Positions 53,440-64,000 of a stretch of DNA of 64,000 nt are shown here, one piece after another. Every line of letters starts with the position of its first letter. Position 1 is the first letter of the stretch. The DNA is from Dirofilaria immitis (lineage: Eukaryota > Nematoda > Chromadorea > Rhabditida > Onchocercidae): contig JAKNDB010000087.1 of assembly GCA_024305405.1 (NCBI GenBank), positions 6,450,501 through 6,514,500 on the forward strand, in the 5' to 3' direction. The position numbers and the translations under genes are program-made. Under the pieces are notes generated by a model. It had not been told where the DNA came from, made no database searches, and was given only the letters and a program-made list of their open reading frames with translations.

Positions 53440-56411
53440 ATGAAGCATTTGTCCAGAGAAACACTGAAGGAAGAAGAAGAAAACAGTCAGGAAATTAGTA
53501 AAGCACCAATAACATTAGCGTCATCATCAACAAATTCCTTGGATCAGAATTTGAACTGCTTATATAAGGCAGTCTTCAATTCAACCAAAATGAACGTGGC
53601 AGAAAATTACGATTGGAAAAAGCTTCTGTAGGTTCTTTTGAAGATATGTAAAACTGATAATTTATATAAAGAGATAATGAATATTTATCGAATATATATT
53701 ATATATATATACGTCCTACTCGTCGGATGTCATTTTTCAATGCCTGCTGAGAGAAAGGAACTAGAGAGGAGGCACTCATTTCCTTTGATATATATAGGAA
53801 GTTTTAATTTCATAAAGCTTATTTTGATTAAAGAACGAATTACTTTATATTTGCAAAAATGCAGAAATGTTGTTTATTGCGTAAAGTTTCATCAATATTT
53901 ATTTTATCAAATTCATCCAAGAACTCCGAATTCTGTATTTCTTCTTCTTTATCAATCGTTACTTCTTAAAGAGATATTTCTTGATTTTTTTTTCAGTGAA
54001 TTCATTAGAACGTATTTAAAAACCAGACCTTATCTAAATATCGACTAGTATCACTGCATTTTCTAATAAATTTTATTTTTTTAATTTAGGCAAAGCGTAG
54101 ACGACAAAAAATGCGTTTGAAATTGCGTGAAAAACTTGGTGAGGAAGCAGTACCGAAGGAAAAGCCCTGAACAATTGAAAGTACTCGTGAATATGATCTT
54201 ACTATGATAGAAGATGATGATCAAGAAGTTCGTTCGCTAATGTTCTTTTATATGCAAATTTTAATAGAGTTCTACAAGTATCAATATAGAATAGATTTGA
54301 ACAAGGTCTATCATAAAAATATATTATGATCTATCATAAAAATACACATAATAAATATATTGCATGTGAAGATAATTTTTAATTAATTTCTTATGATCAT
54401 TATAATTAATTTTTATGATCATTATATGGACTTTATTGGAATCATCTTTCGAAACATGTGATTAGACAATATCAATTAATTCACCTAACAGAATTTTTAA
54501 TATATATACAATATATAGTATCATTGTCAAACAGTTGTTTTTCTTTTTCTTTTAGGTTCAACATGATGAAGCAAATGATGAGATGAGCGCATATTTCAAT
54601 GATGACGTACCACCGAAAATTCTGCTAACTACCTCACCATATGCTAAAGTGGTTGGTTTTCTTCCGTAATAATTTTCATAATACGTTATTTACTTAGCGA
54701 AATGTACTCTTTTAGCTTGCATGAAACTACATATTAGTTATGCACTATTTAGTAGCATTGCAATACTTAACATGCTGGCCGAGAAATTCGCGCAAGAAGT
54801 TCAGGAAGTTTTTAATGTAAATTTTTATATCCGATTGTTGTAGAACAGTTTCATATGTCCTGGTTCAGTTTCTTTTATTTTTTTTTAAGAATACATTCAA
54901 GTTCTGCTATGAATTACAAAAATGCATTCCGAATGCCGATATATTTACTCGTAAAGGAATTCCTTTGAAAAGGGTAATAAAGCAAGCAAAATCTAAAGAA
55001 TATACTGATTTGGTTGTAGTGCATGAAGATAAAAAATGCCAAGTAATTCTTACTTTTTACTAAATGATTTAATGTGATTTCTTTACATAAGTTTTTGAAA
55101 ACAGAGAATTCTTCATCTGCTGAGGTTTGATGAAACAGTTAATATAAGAATATGCAAACTTAATTGTAGTGCATATCAGTCAAAATTTTTTAAAATAAAT
55201 TCTGAAAGTTTATATCTATCTTTATTTTGGTATAATTTCTTCTAACTATTATTTATTTATTTGTTTTAAACTATGGCATGAATTTTATTATTTTGCAGAC
55301 GGTGTCGTTCTCTGTCATTTACCAGATGGTCCAACTGCATTTTTCAAAATTAATAGTTTAATCTTTACGAAAAACCTCAAGGTGCCAATTTATTTAAATT
55401 TCAGATTTTTGGCGGTTTTATTCATTTTCTGATTTTGCTAATATCCAAAATAGGGAAATTGGTTCTATGGATTTTACTGCCTTAGTTTTTGAAATATTAA
55501 AATCAAGAAATTCTTAGTCAACAAAACATTAGATTAAGATGTTTCAATTCAAAGAACTTGACTAACATTATAATTTTAACATTGCAGAAAAAGGGTGAAT
55601 CCAGCGTGCATTATCCAGAATTGGTATTAAACAATTTCAACACTCGGCTAGGGCATACGATTGCACGAATGTTTGCATGTCTTTTTCCACAAAAGCCCAT
55701 GTATTCTGGACGACGAGTCGTTACTTTTCACAACCAACGCGATTATATATTTTTCAGACATCACAGGTTCTTGTATCACTATTATTTATAGAAAATGAAT
55801 TTCCAAGTTGCTTATCGCTTCATTGCCTCGTTTCAATTTTTGGTAGTTTTCAACTCAAGCTGCTTCTTTTTCAGATTTGAAGAATATTCTCTTGATGTTT
55901 CTTGATGTTTCTACCTAAATATCGCTTTTTAATCATTTTAGCAGTGTTACTCTTTTTCATACGTGGAAATTGTTTGACGCGTAATTTCTTCTATTATAAA
56001 ATTGCAGATACGAGTTCAAAAAAGAAGGCGAAAAGGCGGCATTACTCGAACTCGGACCTCGTTTCACTTTACGGCTAAAGTGGCTGCAAAAGGAACATTT
56101 GATAGTCGATATGGTGAATATGAGTGGGTCTTAAAGGTGGTTTTCAACTTGTTTTGAATATCATTTCACTCATTCGGAAGTTTATTATATAATTAGTTAA
56201 GTATGAGATATTATCAAATTGAAGTTTTAATAATTTTTTTGTGTTGTGGAAGACTTCATTTCGTTTCAAAAGACGATACGATATCGATTAAGACGAATTA
56301 TGTCGTTTAAAGAAAATCTGAAAAGAAGGATATCTTGTTTTCTTCATATGGTTTATTTTTACTTTGCAGAGGCACGAAATGGAAACTAGTCGAAGGCGGT
56401 TCTTTTTGTGA
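53440..56411 (+). CDS. RPF1: Ribosome production factor 1 (RPF1, Brix domain)
   Basis: Nucleolar Brix-domain protein for 60S subunit assembly. The conserved part starts near 54091 ([20 protein letters not shown]). Exons then encode [80 protein letters not shown] with [17 protein letters not shown], and [20 protein letters not shown] with YGEYEW. The last exon gives [12 protein letters not shown] and TGA at 56409-56411. The order matches human RPF1 throughout. The N-terminal exon at 53440-53630 ([20 protein letters not shown]) is the likely start but has no conserved motif, and its junction to 54091 is unresolved. Two homopolymer losses (55031-55036, 56088-56091) break the frame. A separate in-frame TGA lies at 54168-54170, where the family has Lys or Arg. 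Confidence 0.9.
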
Positions 56412-56824
56412 TAAATTTGTTACTCAATTTAGCCAATATTATATTTTCAATTAAAGAAATTTATAAACAAAATGAACTCAAAATATATGCTCATGTGCGC
56501 TTTATCAACTACTGGTACTACACTTAATTTGTTGTACTGATTAAATTGGGCTAGATACTAAATGGCCTTTAAAGACATTAAATAAGATAACCAGTATGAC
56601 TATTTGAAATTGTTTTTGAAATGACGCTTAGTACGTATATGAAATCAACGTTATTTTTATGAAGCAGTTCTTTACAATGTATCACGATAGAGGCGAAATT
56701 GTCTCTTTACCATGGAAGCGACTTTGTTTTTCTTGTTTTTCTTATCGAATTTAGTAACCATCACTTGATACAAGCAGATGATAATTGCATCGTTAACACA
56801 GAATTTACGTTATTTATGTACATT
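56412..56824. other. Intergenic between convergent RPF1 and SLC19 genes
   Basis: About 400 bp, AT-rich, with no gene. It probably holds the two 3' UTRs. Confidence 0.5.
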
Positions 56825-59800
56825 TTACCAACACTGCTGCAGAATATACTTCCTCCTGGATTGTTCAGTATGTGTTAATGTTCTAAAGCGTCTGATAAGT
56901 GAATAACATAATGAGATCAGAAAAATTGTTCCGATGAATACATGACATCTACCGTATACCAAAAACTGCAAATGAATTAAACTTATTGCGGAATGTAATT
57001 CTCGATCAGTTGATGTTTGGTGTTGTAAAGCATGAAAATCATATAATTTCTAAATTGTCGGGAGGCATTGCGGTTTCAGACATCGCTTTAAATTATAAAC
57101 AGTTATTGAGTGAGCAGAATCAATTTTATTGAGTTAAAATATAATTCGTTTCTAGGTACTAAGATCAAATTTTGTCATTTTTAGAGAAATTTTCGAATTC
57201 AACGCCTAGAACAGTAAGAAAGAAAATTTATGTTACCTGTTCTCTAACTGACAAATGTAGTCCATGTTGGTCAGATACAATAATAGTAAGCAATACTTGA
57301 AGTAATAAAGCAATGAATGAATTCAAACCGAATATTAAACCGTATGATTCACCGATCATTTTTCTCGCCAAATTCCATCTGCAAAATTAATCATAAAGGA
57401 TATTGACGGTGAACAAATATGTAAAAAAAATAGAAATCAGAAAAATCACGGGGAATTTGTATTGTTTCATAGCTGCGACCTGTCGTGCTAATGGGAATAA
57501 GCATATAATTAGACAAAAGGGCAAGTACAAAATATATAAAAGTAATGAGCACGCAAGAGGTAAATGTGTTAAGCATGTATATAATAATCTTTCTTCATTG
57601 TGGTACGACTAATGATGGTTGGATTATTTGGTGTTGTGGTTGTTAGCTTTTGTTTGGCATTCTTATGGTACCGAGTAAAGTGAATTTATCAATTTACCGA
57701 GGACTACCGAGGACCGCCAAGATATTTGGTGATTGGTGCTAAAAATTTTAATTTTGCATGTTTAGAGGATATTACTGAGTAGATCTGAATGATGAATTCT
57801 GCTTTTACGGAATTTAGAATTATTTGAAATATCAAGAAGAAATTTGATTATTGAAAGAAAGAATTATGATAATAAAGACCGCAAGAATTATGATAATAAA
57901 GACCGCATGTCTTCTGCCTTTTGTCTAATTTATTTTATGCTTAAAAATGTTATTTTTATTATGAGATGTCAATACTGATATTATCTTTTTTGATGGATGA
58001 TGTCTTACTACATTTTCAAACCTCTTCAGCGTATACGGTGACAATAGAAAGCATATTTATAATTGTTGCAACTATCAGAATCTCATATCTACAATAAATA
58101 TTATTATATATTTTGCTCGTAAATTACCAGAAAGTAATGTTTGCATTTGTAAAACAAAAATAAAAATTATTTTCGAATGAAAGAAATTTCCAAGTTAAAC
58201 TAAAATTTGCCGGGAATTTTGGCTACTAATGAAAATAAAATTGTTTAAAAAATCAGTCCTAGAAAGGGATCTGCTGAATTTTAGAACCAAACTAGCTAAC
58301 TAACTGAGCAATGGTGATCATTACTTGATATAAACTTCGATAACCAATATAGCAAGCGTACATAATCCATATAGATTGCGCCCGTGAATATATAATTAAT
58401 ATTATTGTATCAATCGAAGAAATTATAATCAACATCAGTTCGCCCCATTTATCCCAATTTACTTTAACTTGACCCAGTATTAAAATCAATATAGCAGCTG
58501 GAACTTGCAAAACAATTTTATTCTTATAATTAGATAAATGATGCTTCAAAATAGGTCGTATTTAATTCTAAGCCATTTAATTTTAGACTATAATTTTAAG
58601 AAAAAATAAACAAACATAAGACTGTGTATTAAGTTTTCAGAAATTGCTATTTCTTGTTATTAAAATAAGACCTATCCAATCCATCATCGCAGTTGTCAGA
58701 AGCTACTTTCGATGTGGATATATCTTTGTAGTTTTCCAGCATGATCTCATCTAATATTTAAAATTTTAAAATATTTTAATAAAGGTATACCTACCTGTAG
58801 CAGTGTAAGTAGCTTCCGCAGAAACCATTCAATGAGTTCGTATCACCGCGCTGTATTTCACCCCAAAGTGATTGAGCATATTGAGCAACCTTTATTTTGC
58901 GATAATATTACAACTTATTGGTTTTAAAATACATGATTCATACAACCCCTTCAAGCCATTTGAAAGAAGAATCAATAAGTAATAATACTGCCATTGGTGC
59001 AACTTATCAGTATAAATATGGGAAAGAAACTGATTTGTTCAATCATTTTTTAAAACATTTACGACAGATATATTCCATGAATACCTGAAGTGACATGCAT
59101 GTTGTCAGTGCCCACCATATAGACCACTTTCGGATAGCAGCAATCCGATAAATACGAGGTATATTGTGACGCATTAGGCATAATTGATAATTTACATATG
59201 CACTGTAAGTCTCTGGTAAGTTAGGTTGTTCGACCACCACTTCTCAAAGAATATGATTTTCATAAATCCGACTACTAAAAAGATGCAGAAGAAGTAAAAG
59301 AATAAGAGTAAGACGGAATTCCGACCTTTCGATCTTTCATTTAATCAAAAATAATTAATTAATCACCTTTTTTATCGAATCGGAAAGCCTGATAACTACT
59401 TGTTTCCATTGCACACTTGGTAGAATTGCAGCAACAATGACAACAAAACATGGAATTCCAAAACCTATACATTGCAAAGATCGATTACTTCCAATCCCCG
59501 TAAGGATAATTGCTTGAGCCAACAGATAACTTATCATGCGTCCGGACATCATTGCTGCTCTCGAACAGCTTGTTAATCTTAAATCAATGATCGTATAATT
59601 AAACGATCAAAACAATCGCTTGGAATTTGAACTAACTTATAAATATTTTTTCTTTTGTTAGCAAAGGTCAGCTTTCTATCTTTGACTGTAATTCCGTATA
59701 AATTAGATATAGTTTACAAATAATTACTCTTGATATTGATCCTTTTCCGATTTTGAGTAAATGTAGGAGAAGAAAGCTATTTCGGAAGCAGATGCTGTTC

Positions 59801-60708
59801 CGTAAAGCATCATTCCAAATTTTTGTGCCCAAACTGCTGGACAAAATACCAAAATGCCTCTCAAAATATTTTCAAATAAAATTCAAAAAAATTAAGGTAA
59901 ATGATCTAAGAAATCGTAGAAGACAAAAAGCTGATAAATTTAAACCGATATTTTATGCAAGCATAAAAATTTCAAAGCAAATAATTAATCAATTTGTGTA
60001 TAAAATTCTTAAAAAAGTGAATTCCAATAATTTAAATAAACAGCTCTTTGTTACTTAGATTGGGCTCTAAGTATGAAAATGCGGGAATTTTGATGAACGA
60101 ATAAGAGATGAAATTTAATATAAAGATTAAATAGGCTAAAGGGATGAGAAGTTTCGATTCATGAAATTGTCACTTTAGGAAGGTTCAAAAAATAAAAAAA
60201 CAGATGCATCTATATGAATTTATATATAGTATGTACAAACATAAAGGAATTTGAATTTCTGGAATAGTCTCGAAAAAGATGAACAAAAAGAAACCGATAA
60301 ATGGTTTGTCCAAGAATTTCCAATAGTATCATCGGTTTATAAAGTGTGAGATCGGTGAGAAGAAGTACCGGTATCAGTGATAATAAATAACTGTAAGCAG
60401 TGAATGGATAAATCTAAAATTAGATAATGCTAGTAGTGAGGAAAACTTATGAAAATTTGCTGATAATTATCAAAGTAAATTTCCGACTCATTTATATTTG
60501 AAACTCAAAATCTTTTCTTAAAAAATATTTACAAACAATACTGATAAAGTGTAATAATTCCTGTAAGAACAATACAAACCTCATTTGTAAGTTGTTCTTG
60601 AGTTAAGTTCAGTACTTTACTTTGATATAAATAAATAAATGGTTCACCAATTTTAAATTCTTTAATGAATCCATAGAAACAAATAAGCGCGGTCAAGAAA
60701 TGCCACAT
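56825..60708 (-). CDS. SLC19-family vitamin transporter
   Basis: Multipass plasma-membrane carrier of the reduced folate/thiamine transporter family. The start at 60706-60708 encodes MWHFLTALICFYGFIKEFKI, then GEPFIYLYQSKVLNLTQEQL, the typical SLC19 N-terminus (ICLYGFFKEFRPSEPF). Later exons give GMMLYGTASASEIAFFSYIY (about 59760-59820), RLTSCSRAAMMSGRMISYLL with AQAIILTGIGSNRS, KWSIWWALTTCMSLQV (SLC19 motif near 59110), ALFGRN-free loop exons, LFILGQVKVNWDKWGELMLI (about 58430-58500), NLARKMIGESYGLIFGLNSF with IALLLQVLLTIIV (57220-57380), and a final exon with FLVYGRCHVFIGTIFLISLC ending TAA at 56825-56827. The substrate (folate or thiamine) cannot be told from sequence alone. Some exon boundaries are approximate. 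It is convergent with RPF1. Confidence 0.85.
57860..57907. repeat. 24-bp perfect tandem duplication
   Basis: Two exact head-to-tail copies of a 24-bp unit containing gaattatgataataaagacc, in an SLC19-gene intron. Their identity suggests a recent slip. Confidence 0.9.
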
Positions 60709-63700
60709 TTTCTACGATTTTATTAATTAATTCCAAAGTTTCGCTGAATATTGACCAGAAGAAATCTCATTACTAGAAACCTGCCTCTATTTATTAGCTC
60801 AAAATCCAAAACTAACAATTCAAGAATTTCTATGCCGTATCATAATTACTATCACGAAAATGATTTTCTCTGGAAACCAATCGATAAATCATTTCATCTC
60901 ACAATCAATATGGAAGAAAAAGAAGTAGTGAATGGAACAGTTGTCACAGCATACAAAAATCACATGAAGAATTTCTTCCATCTATTCTTTGTAGATAAAT
61001 GATCGAAAAATTCCTGAAAAAAACATGTTATGATGACAAACAGAGGCATGTGAATGTTTCATGAATTTGAAACGTTTTCATTGTAAAATAAAATAGATGA
61101 TATTTAATGATAAACAATTAAACGATTAAATATTTGAATAAGCAAACGTAATTTCTGAGAGAAATTAAACGAAAGATAATAGGAATTTAAATAGCAAAAT
61201 GAAAGTAAACAATCAAATGACTAATTAAAAATAAATAGTCAAATTATAAATAAATTTCAACGAATAAAAAGTCACAACATATCTGCTTGTAGAATATATT
61301 TCATAATAAACATATTTTTCATTAGTTGTTTATTTATTCTATTATTGAGCATATATAGAAAAATCATTCAGTAAATGGTTAAGAGAATGTGGAAATAAAT
61401 TGTTAAAACAGAGAAGCATACGAAATTTAAAAATACTAATTTCATGAAAAAGACGAGAATGACAATGAGAAAGAAGAGTGAACGACATATGAAGGCTTCT
61501 ACTTTCCTTTCATATGTCATAGTTTTGTCTTCATAAACTTTATCTTATGGTTCTCATCATTATTTCAGTGACTTCATGAAATGATTCTATTTTAAGTTTG
61601 CTTTTATCATATTAGCTTTTTATCTATGCTATTAAGACATTCACCAAACATTTCTCTTGGACCAATCGATAGAATATTATATCTATAGAAAAATCTCTGG
61701 ACTATATGAAAATATAGAAAATATTTTTCTATTTCTAATATACTCAAATCATAAACTAATTAATTAAATCAATGTGATTCTAGACAAATATTCCTAAAAT
61801 AATCCGATAGAAGAAGTAAAGTGAAAATGATTTTCTCAGACAAATAATTAAGAGACTAGAAATGACTTATTAGCACATTTTTGCAAAGTATCACCTTCAT
61901 AAAATAATATTTATTCATGGATTCCAACGACAAGTATCTTTTCATTCTCAAACATTAAATGTTAAAATTCTAAACAGCCCAGATTCTGAATTTATAATTT
62001 CCTTGTTTTCAAATATTTTGTAGTTTTGAAAGATTTGTTCTTCATATATTATTTCTAGATCCATCTCTTTTGGATTGGCTTAGCGATAATAACGAGTATG
62101 GAAAAATATGAAATTGAAGTATTACATAGAAAACTCGCAATGCAGCAACTTATGAAACAATGTTAAGTTGTGAATTGGTACTCTTGAAAATGTTGAAAAT
62201 TTTTATGTTCCCATCTACCTGAATATGACAAAAGTGAACTGTGCGATGAAAATTAGACTCAATCAGCAGAAAATTTCAAGCAAGTTAACGAAAGCTATCT
62301 ATTACAACAAACGATCCAGATCAAAAAGAAAACCTCAAAAAATTTTTGAACTTAAATAATTTGATCAGATAGAAGAAAGTTATTTTCAATTGTTTGCGTT
62401 ATCTAGCACATACGTTTTATAATACCGCATCGAATGCAACTGCTCATAATATATTCTCAACACTTGAATAGTCATTTTCTGGTAATTGGATTGATATAAT
62501 TTTGATGAAACCAGATTTTTTAAGATTCAAGACTTTATACTTTTTAATTCAGATCTGTATATTAAATTAATTTAATTCTACCGGTTGTTTTCTTTCGAAA
62601 TTTGGAATTTTCACATTCCTTGATAGTAATTTCGCAGCTTAAATTGTGAAGAAAATTTGTTATCATAGCTTTGAACAAGCAGGAAAATTTTTTCGAATGC
62701 ATGATAATCATACAAATTGATTTGATATATATAACAAAAACAGCGATAACATTTTTGATTTTCTGAACGTAAGTACAATCAACAAGTTAAGTCTCGAAAA
62801 AAAAAATTCTCTAAACAAATTAAAAACTTCATCCTTAATTTTATCTTGAAAAATTTGATTTAATTTGGACCTTACTACTAACTAAGCCGATCAAGCGAAT
62901 AAAGCCAAATAAACTAATATATATAATTAAAATAATTCAGCTGCTGAAATTTTAGAATTATGTTATTCGTTTATCTTTTAATTTCTGATATTTGAAGCAA
63001 GTAATTCGTATGTTACACAATATTACTTCATTTATTGCTTAATTATGTAAGACAATAAATAATGAGATAACTAAGCGGTCATTATGTCTTTCAATGGATC
63101 TAATGACAGTAATCAAAAAAAAAAAGAATGAAATTAAATAATTTAAAAAAAAAAACATAAAGTAACGCAGGCATAATCTTTCTACTTATTAGCACAAAGA
63201 TCACATTTTTCCTAATTTGAAATACTTCTTAATACATTATCATTTTCTTCAATCCCACTTACGTACCTTTTGTGAACGACTTCAATTTTAAAAGAGCAAA
63301 TCTCGAATAAGTTCTTTTAATGCATCAATTTCGCATTTTGACCAGAATTGTCACTATTCATTTCTCATTTGTTAATACTTTAGGATACATATTAAGTATT
63401 AAAATTTTTCGTATTCAGTTCGAAATTCAAATTCACAGATACATATAAAAAATCAGAAAATACAACAATTTGCGATTAATTAATAGCATAAAAAAGTAGC
63501 TATTAATAAGGAATGAAATTTCATTATTATAATATAAAAATGTTGACAAAAAGAAAGTGTTTGCAAAGTAAAGGAAATGAATTTTAAGTCTCTTAATGAA
63601 ACAAATTCATAAAACTAAAAAAGGAAATTTTTCAAATAAACTGCAAAAGCAAATTTAAAAAAACTGACACTGATTCTCATTTTTCATATGTTAAAACAAT

Positions 63701-64000
63701 GTAATCAAATAATTTCTACGCAAGCTTTACGTCTCTGAATTTTTGGTGACCCTTTTTCACAACCATTTCTTCTCATATAATTTTGGTTTTTTGAGAGCAG
63801 TGGAAAAATTTTATCATTTTTGCTTTAAACTTAATATTTTATTTTCCGGATTTCAAAAGTTAATATTTTCTGGATTTCAAATTGTACCAATTATCAATAA
63901 TTATTGAATCGCATTTGTTTATGATACTTTTACTGAAAGACCTTTATTTAGATATCATAGTCATAAAATTTGTTCTGTTTATAATAAATCACTTTGCATT
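60709..64000. other. AT-rich non-coding right end
   Basis: No gene recognised. The plus-strand frame at 60751-61002 lies 43 bp from the SLC19 start and has no conserved motif, so I do not call it. The rest is low-complexity AT-rich DNA with short A runs. Confidence 0.45.

Noticed and set aside
53638..54048. 136-codon plus-strand open frame between RPF1 exons
   Set aside because: It lies in the intron before the conserved RPF1 exon, includes a TA-rich run, and shows no domain likeness.
54168..54170. Selenocysteine reading of the TGA in RPF1
   Set aside because: The family has Lys/Arg at this place, RPF1 is not a selenoprotein, and a base error or variant is simpler.
60751..61002. 83-codon open frame divergent from the SLC19 gene
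   Set aside because: No conserved motif, and it lies where the SLC19 promoter should be; not enough support to call.

Overview
This is AT-rich nuclear DNA from a nematode, most likely a filarial worm. Short exons lie in A/T-rich introns with TTTTCAG-type acceptors. Several gene families are typical of nematodes: an NRF-6-like acyltransferase-3 membrane protein, a secreted DB-module protein, and two CK1/tau-tubulin-like kinases. A degenerate piece of Wolbachia-type rpoB (RNA polymerase beta) sits in an intergenic region, as expected in a lineage that carries or once carried Wolbachia. I do not assign a species.

Layout. 1-7.3 kb: NRF-6-like gene (-). 8.6-9.05 kb: nuclear rpoB fragment. 9.6-12.3 kb: SF3B4 (-). 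13.3-15.7 kb: ARP6 (-). 18.4-19.9 kb: Rab39-like GTPase (+). 23.9-25.1 kb: Asterix/WDR83OS (-). 25.8-31.6 kb: long-form tRNase Z, ELAC2/HOE-1 (-). 32.5-34.7 kb: CK1/TTBK-like kinase 1 (-), possibly broken. 34.7-40.0 kb: gene-poor. 40.0-42.2 kb: DB-module secreted protein (+). 44.7-49.1 kb: secreted LBP/BPI-like protein (+), with an antisense 28S rRNA fragment in one intron. 50.3-52.6 kb: kinase 2 (-). 53.4-56.4 kb: RPF1 (+). 56.8-60.7 kb: SLC19-type transporter (-). 60.7-64 kb: nothing recognised.

Most genes are unrelated housekeeping functions: pre-mRNA splicing, chromatin remodelling, vesicle traffic, membrane-protein insertion, tRNA 3' processing, 60S ribosome biogenesis and vitamin transport. 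Two same-strand pairs (ARP6 then SF3B4; ELAC2 then Asterix) could be operons, but this is only inference.

A major caution for any reader: nearly every conserved gene has at least one apparent one-base loss inside a homopolymer run (about 15 places, listed in the findings). The frame and the family resemblance resume straight after each one. This looks like a systematic consensus error rather than biology. It explains why no open reading frame here reads cleanly, and simple ORF calls split these genes. Two in-frame stop codons (RPF1 and kinase 1) are not explained this way.

The most unusual non-gene structures are an interleaved (pseudoknot-order) inverted repeat at 17357-17421, a 27-bp foldback at 43526-43757, the rpoB insertion and the intronic 28S fragment.
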